From Austropuccinia psidii (lineage: Eukaryota; Basidiomycota; Pucciniomycetes; Pucciniales; Sphaerophragmiaceae): a DNA stretch of 64,000 nt. The first letter of the stretch is position 1. Each line of letters opens with the position of its first letter. A program made the translations under genes and the position numbers. Positions 36,398-45,866 of this stretch are shown piece after piece. The notes under the pieces are model-generated. The model had not been told where the DNA came from. It ran no database searches and saw only the letters and a list, made by a program, of their open reading frames with translations. The stretch spans positions 78,032,696 to 78,096,695 of the forward strand of contig JALGQZ010000003.1 in the NCBI GenBank assembly GCA_023105745.1. The letters run 5' to 3'.

Positions 36398-37108
36398 TCA
36401 GCATGGTGCATTTGATATTTTTATATCAATAGTTCAATCACTGTGCCATTAAAATGTTCAGCCACTGAGCATTTCAATTATGACCCGAAAGCAAACCTGA
36501 GCAACGGGTTGAGGCAAGCTCACGCTGTATTCACTTGTGTTACAGCCCCCCCTTTGTTCACATACTATTACCAGGCCATACAGCTGGTAATATTGCCGCG
36601 GTCACTTGTGACCAAATGCACCGGGTGCATTTCTGCATGGGTCACTTGTGCATTCCACCCACAATGCACATTCAACAAGGGCCTCACGACCACCCTCCCG
36701 GGTGATCGGGTGGCTATTTAAGGAAAGAAAGGGGATTTGACTCAGCTTCACAATTTAATAAATTGCAATACTCAGCGGTGCATTTGATATTGTTATATCA
36801 ATTGTTCAATTACTGTGCAATTCAAATGCTCAGCCACTGAGCATTTCAATTATGACCCAAAAGCAAACCTGAGCAATGGGTCGAGGCAAGATCACGCTGT
36901 ATTCACTTGTCTTACAGCCCCCCCCTTTGTTCAAAGACTATCACCAGGCCATAAGGCCGGTGATCTTGCCGCGGTCACTTGTGCATTGCACCCACAATGC
37001 ACAATCAATAAGGGCCTCACGACCACCCTCCTGGGTGATCGGGTGGCAATTTAAGGAAACAAAGGGGATTTTACTCAGCTTGACAATTCAATAAATTGCA
37101 ATACTCAG
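36398..37108. repeat. Tandem duplication, two units of ~340-375 bp
   Basis: Unit 1 (about 36398-36773) and unit 2 (about 36770-37108) both start GGTGCATTTGATAT and end CAATACTCAGC. The first has an extra stretch near 36605-36640. Small ORFs in each unit arise from the duplication and are not called. It lies 0.6 kb upstream of the gene at 37690. Confidence 0.8.
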
Positions 37109-37689
37109 CCAGACCCCCATTGTTCACCTGCCTCACGCGAGCATTTCACTTCTCAGTTGCAGCATTCGCTGAGACTCAGCTTCAATTTTGCCCACACGCC
37201 TTGAAGCTGAGACTTTTGCGGGTGCTGCAACTGCTGAGATCGTCTCAGCTTCACCATGGTATAAAAGACCATCTTCAAACGACACACACTTCACTTTCTT
37301 TCTCACCCGCTCCACTTCGTTCAACCTCACCCGCGTTTGTCCTTCTTGTGCATATTCCCCTTCGTCTTCCTGCCTTTCTATTTTTGTCTTTCGCACTCCA
37401 CTCAACTCACTTCCCTTCCTTTTGCCTGTTTGTTTATTCTTCTGATGCGTTCAGAACCTCACTTCTATCCACCTCGTGCGTTACCTCTTTTTTAAACTTT
37501 TGTCGACATTACATACCGATATTAATACTTATTTTTCTTCACAACTCTTTTCCAGACTTTTAAAACCTTCGGACTAGAGCGATCTTATTTTGTTTCCAAT
37601 TTAAATTTATAATTCATCGTACGTCTTCATTTTTTCTCTTGATTGTTTACTTTGTATGCAGTTACTAACCTCAATTGTTTTGTTTTTAG
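37109..37689. promoter_or_regulatory. Upstream region of the Cys-cluster gene
   Basis: Pyrimidine-rich sequence (about 37290-37480) precedes the ATG at 37690, as is common for fungal leaders. A possible 5' untranslated intron ends TTTTTAG just before the ATG. ORFs on both strands are not supported. Confidence 0.4.
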
Positions 37690-39041
37690 ATGTCGTGCAC
37701 TTTATGCACCAAGCGGGGTATCCCCTGCATTTGCTCCTCGACGACAAACAACGCTTGTGATGCTTGCCGACAAGCACACAAGAAATGTTTGTTTGTTGTC
37801 CTCCCCTTCCGACCACGAGGCCAGAGGAGTTCCCGCCCAAGAGGCCCTTGCGAGGACTCCTTTGTGGTCGACGATGATGAAACCATTTCCGAGCGTGAAT
37901 GGACGCCGGGCCCCCAACAGGCCAACGGGAACGATTCCGGACGATCAGCCCTGTCCCCTCAAGTATCGATTTGTCCACTCCCCCTCCTAGGCCACCATCC
38001 GATGGTCACTTCACTCCTTGACTGGAGCGAAGTGATTATCCGGCCGATGAAGGATGGCGATGGCGAGAGGACATTCAAACTTGGGCTGATCGTCACCATG
38101 TCTTGTCACCAATGGGATTCAAACGCCAAAGTAAGTTTTCTTTCTCCTCCTTATCTCATTTCTCTTCACGCAATAATACTGACTTTTTTCCATTTCTCAT
38201 AGAACAAAACCCCCCGAATCCCCCCCGACAAGACTCTCCCGTGCCTAGTTTGCCTCGCGAGCAAACCCCCCGGCAACCCACTCCAGGCCCAAGTGGCACC
38301 CGATGGTCTGAGGAATTATTCCGCGGTAAGCAGCCAAAGTTTCATTTCATTTTCACTTTCACTTTTGAGTCGAGTGAACTGACTCTTACTCCTTTTCTAG
38401 AACCCTCCCAAACGGAAGAGCCACCTATTCCTGGCCCGAGTCCAACGTCCCAACAACCTGAGGACAATACGACTCGTGAGCCAGAACCCGATGTGGCTCC
38501 TACGCAATCCACGGAGGAAGCTTATGGTAAGTCACCCCTTCTTTCTCTCTTCGATCCATATACCCTTTTCCTCATTTTTTCTTCGACCGTCTCCAGATCG
38601 TCCCGCCACTCCTCGCTCGATCATCATCATTGACGATACGCCCGTCGGATCCCCCCTCCCCCTTCTTCTTACCCGACTCGCCCACCTTCCCCTTCCATTC
38701 CCCCCCCCTCCCCAGAGATCCCTTCCAGTGCCCCTGAGAACCCCAACGCCTTTTCCCCCCCGGTGCCAAGCTCCTCTCATTCCCACGATGAAGCTCTCCA
38801 GGAATTCACCGACCTGCGACCGACCCTAATGATTCCTCGAGCCATCGTCCACGATTCGATCAACCGAATCTTGTTGGAGCATCGTTGCTTGCTCCACATG
38901 ATTCCTTTCGTGGATGCAACTCATCAAAACGAGATGCACCGGGAATTCCGGGATGAGCTAAACTGCCTCCTTGCCCAGGCACTGGAGGCTTATCCAAAGG
39001 AGGACATAACCGGGATAGTCTCCAAATTCCTTGAAAAATAA
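37690..39041 (+). pseudogene. Multi-exon gene with N-terminal Cys cluster and Pro-rich middle, probably broken
   Basis: The N-terminus has a regular Cys pattern (CTLC, C-I-C, CDAC, KKC within residues 3-33) like a small zinc cluster. Introns with GTAAG donors and AG acceptors lie at 38131-38202, about 38326-38400 and about 38528-38596. The exons are Pro/Ser/Thr-rich (GPSGTRWSEELF, PIPGPSP). The last exon (to TAA at 39039-39041) is acidic and helical and ends SKFLEK. The frame that best links exon 1 to exon 2 has a TGA at 38019-38021 and needs a shift upstream, so the gene is probably damaged. The Cys layout recalls Zn2Cys6-like or gag-type fingers. The function is unknown; DNA binding for the element is a possibility. 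Confidence 0.5.
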
Positions 39042-39464
39042 AAAATTAAAAAAAATAATCTCATTATTTCCACTTTTTATCATTTGTAATACTTTCTTTT
39101 AAATGAATTATTTGTATTCAATTATTATTATGTTTAATTTCTATTACATTCTTTGTTCACGTAAAAATTATTTATTTCCTCCTTAGAGAAAAACCCTGAT
39201 TGCGTGAGAATTATTTTTGTAAGTGCCCCACCAAGCGTTTGAGTGAGTATTTGTTTTCGTGAACCTCTTTTTTTCAAAATGCGCCAATAGTTGCCGTTAT
39301 CCTCTCCTATATTTTCTTCTTCCATGGTTTAGAGCCATATCCATTCTTAACTGTAAAAAAGCGGGAGGTTCCCGTATGTGAGCAATCCAGTCCAGATTCG
39401 TGAAACATGGCCTTTCCTATGGCCACACGCTATTAATATTACTCATGTATTGAATTGTTTAAAT
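39042..39464. other. AT-rich spacer, no gene
   Basis: AT-rich DNA downstream of the Cys-cluster gene. Nothing recognisable. Confidence 0.5.
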
Positions 39465-39904
39465 TGTCTGGAACCTTCACAAGCGTAAGGATTGGCGTGT
39501 GACTTGTCTGGAGCCTGCACAGGCGTAAGGATTGGCGTGTCAATTGTTAGGAGCCTGCACAGGCGTAAGGATTGGCGTGTGAATTCTTGGGAGCCTGCAC
39601 AGGTGTAAGAATTGGCGTGCGAATTGTTGGGAGCCTCCAAAGGCGTAAGAATTGGCGTGTGAATTCTCGGGATCCTGCACAGGCCAAGAAAATTTCAGCA
39701 TTGTGGGGAACCCTCACAAGCGTAAGGATTGACGTGTGAATCGTCAAAAGCCTGTACAGGTTCAAGGAATTTTTAGCATTTTTTGGAAACTTCACAAGCG
39801 TAAGGATTGGCGTGTGAGCTGTCGGGAACCTGCAAAGGCGTAAGGATTGGCGTGTGAAGCGTCGGCAGCCCGCATAGGCGTAAGGAACTTTTTGCGTGTG
39901 AAGC
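39465..39904. repeat. Internal minisatellite, ~40-bp unit, about 11 units
   Basis: Units have the form GGAGCCTGCACAGGCGTAAGG followed by ATTGGCGTGTGAATTGT, with some degenerate or shortened units. The first half-core GCGTAAGGAT recurs in the right subterminal array (44770-45290). The second, ATTGGCGTGTG, recurs in the left one (24859-25570). Confidence 0.88.
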
Positions 39905-39940
39905 ATTCGCATCCTGGACAATAGCAACAAACCAGGACAG

Positions 39941-39966
39941 ATGTACAATGGCATGCCACCGTACAT
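39941..39966. promoter_or_regulatory. 26-bp palindrome (family P, member 4)
   Basis: ATGTACAATGGCA with CATGCCACCGTACAT; arms pair almost fully. It lies 125 bp beyond the stop codon of the TET/JBP-like gene (minus strand). Confidence 0.7.
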
Positions 39967-40090
39967 AATCCACTTCACCCCTTTTTCATGTGAGACACCC
40001 CATCTCCCGCACTCGAATCCATCCAATCCTGGTGTATATTGTCCTCTGCCTTACCCCACCATTACTTACCCAACACACATGCAAATCTCC

Positions 40091-41419
40091 TCATTCTTTG
40101 AATTGGCATGAGATTGTATTACCATCCCTGATTTGATAGCCCGCTCTCTTGCCAATCTCATAATAGCCATGGTTTTTTTGCCGCATTGTTTTTGCTAACC
40201 TGCTTGAGCATTGTGCGGACATACCCACTAGTGTCGTGCTTTTGTTATCCTGTGCTGGATCAGTATAATGAACAAATGTACTACTGGCCCACACTACCTG
40301 AATGAGCCCATGACATGCGGATAGATCAATCCAAAAATGCTCATTTGGGAAAATCAATTTTCCCCCTGTACACCGCTTTGACGCATCTCTTTGAATTTGG
40401 CCGGTCCGCTTATCAGCTTGAAACCACCATCCCGAAGCATACTGCGATGCATCCTTATCAACATGAGGTGCGTTTTTGAATCCATTCATGGTGAAAGTGA
40501 GTGCGGAAGCGAACTCAAATGCACCCTGATTTGCCGGAATATTGCCTTCATAGTTGACTTGATCAAAAGACGGAACCCCCAATGAATTGTAGGAATTTTG
40601 AATCTTCTCAAATAAATTATCCCCAACATATCGTAAGGATTGACCTAGAATGCGACCCACCGAGCTAAGATTGGCACCTCGGTTCCGCCATTCATCTTTT
40701 GCATTTTCAATTTTGCCAGCACTTCCATACAGACCAAATTGTTCATTCTTCGTGGTGCATTTGTGCCACCCAATCGCGAACATAAATCCCTCCAGTAATG
40801 CTCCATTGGTTGCAATAGGGTCAGTGAACCTCTTTTTGCGAAATAGGAATTGTGATAATTCATCCCATTGATTGACCTCGACTTCACTCATTGTTGTGAA
40901 TGGTTGGAATTCAACAAGGGCAATGAGTAATCCGGTTGAAGAGAAAATTGCCACACGGCCCAGGTGAATGCGTTTGATCTGATTGACATCCACAACCCTC
41001 CGAATTTCACTTGGGGTGATATTTGCTGATACTGGCATTGATATTTGTGCTGTTGGGCGAGAGGAGGAAAACAACCTATTCATTTGGGTTGTTTTGCGCT
41101 CATTTGTCTTTTGGGATCTGCTACTATTCTCGAGTGGTTGAGGGATCACTATGTGTTGAAGCACACAAGATATCAGATACTGCCAAGGAGCTTTCTTCGG
41201 CACACATCCTTTGACTTCCCTGTTGGAGCCCACATGACATTGGCACAATCTGAACCGACTAAAGCCAATGTTCTTCCGTGGGGCCCAATGAGGGTGCCAC
41301 ATAAATGTGGAAGCATATATACACTGAGATTAAGCGAGTAACTCACACTTTCCTTCCTCAGCCCGACGCTTTCTCGCGAGTTCCCTTTTACGCTCTTTTC
41401 CTTTTTTGGTGAATGGCAT
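40091..41419 (-). CDS. TET/JBP-like 2-oxoglutarate/Fe(II) dioxygenase
   Basis: An open frame runs from about 41302 to the stop at 40091. A short basic first exon (41419-about 41347, MPFTKKGKERKRELARKRR) can be joined across an intron (about 41220-41346); two splice choices keep the frame. The C-terminal half has the metal-binding HxD in NAPHVDKDA, the following WWF and GGKLIFPN strands, a distal His in FVHYTD about 63 residues later, and a downstream Arg (SSRLAK) suited to 2-oxoglutarate. This layout is that of the fungal TET-like 2OG-Fe(II) oxygenases, which in characterised relatives oxidise 5-methylcytosine or thymine in DNA. The basic N-terminus suggests a nuclear protein. No stop or frameshift is seen, unlike other genes in the element. 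The substrate is inferred only. Confidence 0.75.
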
Positions 41420-41995
41420 GCTTGCAGCAGAAATTGAAATGAAACCAAATGATTACTGATTTCTTAATATCACCTAAATTGGATTGCGGTGGATGAATCT
41501 TTTTTAATTGCGGTAAAAAGAAAGCTCACACCTGACCTTGGCAAATTCACGATCTCAAATACCTGAACCTGAAAATTGCAGTGGATAGTGCATTATTCAA
41601 TTTTACACATTGATGTTCCCATGCAATCACTTTCCAATCCGACCATTTGGAATCTTGCAAGCACATGCAAATGCAATTTGCATCCTGCTGCGGATCCCTA
41701 GCTATCCTAGTCCTCTTGAAAGACACAGGAACATTTGCCCTATTATGGGCTGGCGGGAAGTGATAAACACGACTTCCCGCAATGCACCCGCGTGTGCTAC
41801 TCGCGGGCACATCGCCTGACTCAGCTTTTGTCTTGTCGGAGTCTTTGCAATGATGTACGGAGGCATGCCGCCGTACAATTACTATTGGTACTCAGACTGT
41901 GGCATCCGGGCAGTAGTAGGATAGGAAGTCATGATTATTAAATTCATAAATAACTTTGCAAAATTCAATTACAATCTATCTAGTACAAAGCTAAT
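41420..41995. other. Spacer between two tandem minus-strand genes
   Basis: Presumed promoter of the TET/JBP-like gene and 3' end of the upstream gene. It contains the palindrome at 41854-41877. No supported ORF. Confidence 0.5.
41854..41877. promoter_or_regulatory. 24-bp palindrome (family P, member 5)
   Basis: TGTACGGAGGCA with TGCCGCCGTACA; near-perfect symmetry. It lies 119 bp beyond the stop codon of the gene at 41996-44234 and about 435 bp upstream of the dioxygenase start. Confidence 0.72.
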
Positions 41996-44234
41996 CTAAA
42001 ACGGGTCAATCCTGGTTGTGAGTTTAGCTGACCTGGGTACCGTCAAGGTGACCTCATCACTTGAACCAAGACCGCGTTTTGCCACCCAGGCATCACCAAA
42101 GTCTAATACTAAGCATCGTGCAAATTCAAATCTAAGAGGTACAGTGGGGTTGAAAGACTCTGATGAGAAGAAACTTTTATTCAGTAAATTACATATATAC
42201 TTATTAGTACGTAGCCACACTGGCTCCACTAGATTTTTACCCTCTGAAAGTTTTGCGGAAATGTCAATTAGTGATAAAGCCCCTTTAACTGAGCTTGTTC
42301 TCCAGTCATCTGAGCATACCATCAAACCACAAACCCCCGCCGCACAGAATGCCGCTAATATACCATAGCAAATTCGATTTATTCCGAGATTCTTGTGACA
42401 CGCCAAAAGATCTTTGATGGCCTCATTTTTTTTGAGTTCGTGAGTTTGCCTTTGATGCCATTAACTTCGACCTTTGTATGTGCACGTACCATGTTGTACG
42501 CAATCATCAAATGGATAACTGTATCCATTAGATCCTCCAGGTTCTGTGCGGCTTTTTGGATATCTCATTGTCAGCCCCGCCACCTTCAATGCTGAGTTGG
42601 GTTGCACGTTGCTTTGATTTACTCAAGCAGGAGGCCAGGTATTCAACTGCTCCGCGTTCGAGTCCAAGAGGATCGGTCGAATTTGATGTTGGTGCAACAT
42701 ATGGTTTGGGTGCAATCACATCGTATGAGACTAAACTAATGGATTCAAACATAACATTTGCCCAAAAATGTTTAACTGGATTGGCGGGGTAAAGAAGGCT
42801 CTGAACCATTTTGAAGAAGGAGTGTTCTGATTTTGGGAGATTATCTGGACGTTTAGCTGATTCCTTCATCAATTTGAGATTCCAAATGTTGTGATCAAAA
42901 AACCCTTCTGTTTTGGTTGGCTTAAAAAAATCTAACCCTGTATATTTCAATTTATATCACCAGTCAACAGCCAATAATCAAGTATCATGCACAAAGATAA
43001 AAAAAAACTCATCTGCCATCTCAAGGTCCTCCAGCCAAGCCGACATTTTAAGCTCTTGGTTACTGATCACCTTAATACCAATGGGCAGGAATGTATGAGC
43101 ATCCTTTGTTGGTAAATTGTCCCATCTATTTTTGTAAATCCTATTGATATTATCAAGCCCCCTTTTCCATGATTGTTGAGAAATATTGGAATGATAATTC
43201 AAACTGCCTGCAAACTCTTCCATGCGGGATAAAAATATTCCTTGAAAATTCGCAGCGGATGACACTTCGGACCCAGCATCGGGAATTATATCAGTCATAT
43301 CTCGTCCCATTGTATCATGTTTAATTGTTTCGCTTGGTTGAAAGGCTTGAATATTCTGAGGAGAGGCAGGAGGGGTTGCATCATGCATTGTTTCATTGGG
43401 TATCGGGGGGCTTTCAGTATGTGGAGCTTGATCATGGATTGTTTCATTGAGTATGGGGGGGGTTCAGTATGCGGAGGTTCATTATCAATATGGTCCACTT
43501 CAACATTGATCATTTCATCACCTTGATCCCGGGAATCCTTTGCGGCTTCAAAGGTACGGCGTTTTTTGTTGGTTTTTTTGGTCGCATGTATATTTGGTCT
43601 TTTTCCTAATCCTTTGCCTGGAAATCCAATTACGACTCGAGATGCTTCAGGTAGAGATTCTCCCACCTCCACACCTGCCCATATATTGTAAGCAGGTATT
43701 TTTATTAATTTTGTTTTGATTTAGTAATGGACTTACGGTTCAAATCCATTTTGAGCAGGCTCATGGCTTCAGCAATCTTTTGACGCACATAATCAGGAAT
43801 TTTACTATCATTTTGAATTTTTTCGAGCCTTGGGATTGTTTGAGCAATGTTGGAGACAAATTGTTCCTTGGATATAATTTCCACCTCCCCACTGAAAATT
43901 ACATCATCTTGCCCATCATCTTCTGTCGGTGCACAAGGTTCAACAGTCTTTTCCTTCTCATAACTTTTAAAATTCGGTTTCTGAGAGCTTGGAGGCTGAC
44001 CTGAAATAAAGGCTATGACACAATGTCAGGTTTGGGGAGATTAGAAATATTCAAGATGGATGCATACTCACATTCTGGAAGAACTGGGGGATCTTGATTA
44101 TCTTCATGTGACTGGCTCTCTACTTCAATGCCTAATTCACGACTACTGGCAATATCAGAGATTTCACTTCCACTCTCTGGGGCTGAAGTTGGTCGTTCAT
44201 TAAATTCAGTTGAATTTCCCGGGGTTCGGGCCAT
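41996..44234 (-). pseudogene. Large multi-exon gene of unknown function
   Basis: Exons begin at the ATG at 44234 (to 44072), then 44000-43737 and from 43674 onwards. They are joined in frame through GTGAGT and GTAAGT introns. Later coding continues through KHDTMGRDMTDI, KYTGLDFFKP and HLMIAYNMVRAHTK to the stop at 41996. The protein would be about 650 residues, acidic at the start, with a nuclear-like basic patch (ATKKTNKKRRTF), and largely alpha-helical later. Three frame breaks fall on homopolymers: the G8 run at 43455-43462, the A5 run near 42555 and the A8 run near 42424-42433. I recognise no domain. It lies upstream of the dioxygenase in the same orientation and may be co-regulated. Confidence 0.55.
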
Positions 44235-44769
44235 GGCGGAGGTAGTTTATTAAGCAAATAGATGGTGACGAGGTGATTGATAACTTGTTTGAAAATTTTT
44301 GAATAAAAAGATCCAAATTGAAGAAAAAAGGTGCAAGTAAAATAATTGCATTTGCAAAATGCAATTTGTCGGGAAATTAAAGGAGGCAATGTTTTGCAAA
44401 TTATTTCATATCATGCAAATGAAATCACTTCCCTGTGAGACATTGAATAAAGTTGACTAGTGAGAAACCTACTAAAGTCAACTTTTGAACTATTCAACAC
44501 TCATGAGGTAAGGACTAAGCAAAGTGTTCATTTGATTGATATGAAATAAAATGGTTTTGTCGGGGAAACAGGAGACACAATTATTGTCTTAAATAGTCCA
44601 CTTATTAGGTTTTAATTTGTGAGTCTCATGATTTAAACCCTAACCACAACATTGTGAATATACTGACCAATTTCCCCTTAGGTCCTGTTGGCAGAGAAGG
44701 CCACTCAGCATATTTCGGGGATTGCCTTCATCGTGTATGCCAACAAGACACCGTACACTATGGATGTAG
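44235..44769. other. Spacer at the right side of the giant transposon
   Basis: Non-coding. AAGTTGACTAGTGAG...CTAAAGTCAACTT (about 44450-44485) can form a hairpin. Otherwise nothing recognisable. Confidence 0.45.
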
Positions 44770-45290
44770 TACGGAAGCGTAAGGATATGTCGTGTCGGGA
44801 GTATGTTGAGAGGCACTCCGCGAGCGTAAGGATAGGTGGTTTCGGGAGCATGTCGGGAGGGCACCACACAAGCGTAAGGATAAGTGGTGTCGGGAGGGCA
44901 CTACACAAGCGTGAGTATAAGTGGTGTCAGGAGCATGTCGGGAGAGCACTCCGCAAGCGTAAGGATGGTAAGCAGTGTCGGGAGTGCACTACACAAGCGT
45001 AAGGATAAGCAGTGTTGGGAGCATGTCGGGAGGGCACTACACAAGCGTAAGGATAAGCAGTGTCGGGAGCATGTCGGGAGGGCACTTGAGCGAGCGTAAG
45101 GATAAGTGATGTCGGGAGCATGTCGGGAGTGCACTCCGCGAGCGTAATGATCGTAAGCAGTGTCGGGAGCATATCGGGAGGGCACTTGAGCGAGCGTAAG
45201 GATAAGTGATGTCGGGAGCATGTCGGGAGTGCACCATGTGAGCATAAAGATGGTATGGGCGGGGGTGTGAAAGCGTAAGGAGTGGTAAGG
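44770..45290. repeat. Right subterminal minisatellite
   Basis: About ten irregular units of 40-55 bp, built from GTGTCGGGAGCATGTCGGGAG, GGCACTACACAA and GCGTAAGGATAAG. Long ORFs on both strands here are repeat artefacts. The position, 0.3 kb from the transposon end, mirrors the left array. Confidence 0.85.
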
Positions 45291-45576
45291 ACGGAGATGG
45301 GGGGGCAGTGTCGGAGTCTCATCTGGAGGGTGGTGCGGGCTCTTAAGCATGCGAAGCATCGGGGAGGATTAGGTGGGGATGCGGAAGCCAATGAGGTGAA
45401 ATTACCCGAACATTGTGAATAGTGTTGAAATGGGTTTGGGCTTTGAGTGACATTCGCATGTGACACATGTGACGATTGACGTTGTCTTGACGCTGACGTG
45501 ACATGACCCACTAAATCCAGTGACTATAAAGTGACACTAACGCGACTGAAGCAAGATTTTATACTGACAGCGGTGC
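45291..45576. other. Right subterminal unique segment with TGACG-type short motifs
   Basis: ATTGACGTT, CTTGACGCTGACGTGACATGAC and related motifs occur at 45470-45530, close to the terminal repeat. They are similar in kind to the CGTCAAGC motifs at the left end. Confidence 0.5.
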
Positions 45577-45622
45577 GACGTGAAGTCAATCGCCGACGAT
45601 TGACGCAAGATTCGCCCTGGTG
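45577..45622. repeat. Right terminal inverted repeat of the giant transposon
   Basis: Read inwards it starts CACCAGGGCGAATCTTGCG. It matches the left repeat over 46 bp with three differences, and TTT follows at 45623-45625. Confidence 0.92.
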
Positions 45623-45866
45623 TTTGCTGCGGACCCAGGGTGACCAAGGGGCCCAGAATTGGCCCAAACCAAACTTCACCATATATGGCCTGGACCAATT
45701 GATGGGGTCCAGGACCATCAAGATCCTGGCCTCCCCAAAGTTGAAGGGGAGGCCCTGGGTGATGAGTTCAGCCCCAAAGGGGTATGAATCTTCACCTTAG
45801 AGGCTTTGAGGGGGGGCATAATTGAGTTATGGCCTCCATTTCCTTGAGGTCAAAAAGTTTGTTGAT
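45623..45866 (-). other. Element 1 3' region of copy II, resumed after the giant transposon
   Basis: Matches the reverse complement of about 20597-20844 in copy I. It contains the presumed promoter of the antisense gene. Confidence 0.8.

Larger units (their letters stand above)
24562..45622 (-). mobile_element. Giant CACTA/Tnp2 (Plavaka-like) transposon, copy B, complete (21,061 bp)
   Basis: Both ends carry the same 46-bp inverted repeat (CACCAGGGCGAATCT...), and TTT is duplicated at 24559-24561 and 45623-45625. Removing the element joins flanks that match the uninterrupted copy I sequence around 20842. The 3-bp duplication and CACC ends fit the CACTA superfamily. It carries the transposase and partner gene plus a SNF2 ATPase, a Cys-cluster gene, a TET/JBP-like dioxygenase and a large unknown gene. 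Orientation is given by the transposase. Several genes contain stops, so this copy is probably not autonomous now. Confidence 0.93.

Noticed and set aside
37188..37445. Possible secreted-type hydrophobic ORF
   Set aside because: Pyrimidine-rich leader sequence gives Ser/Leu/Pro-rich open frames in all three registers.
39465..39904. CRISPR-like array
   Set aside because: Units are contiguous degenerate tandem repeats without unique spacers, and the context is a eukaryotic transposon.
44688..45511. Several ORFs of 60-190 codons on both strands
   Set aside because: Products of the right subterminal repeat (GCGTAAGGAT units), with repeating peptide patterns in all frames.
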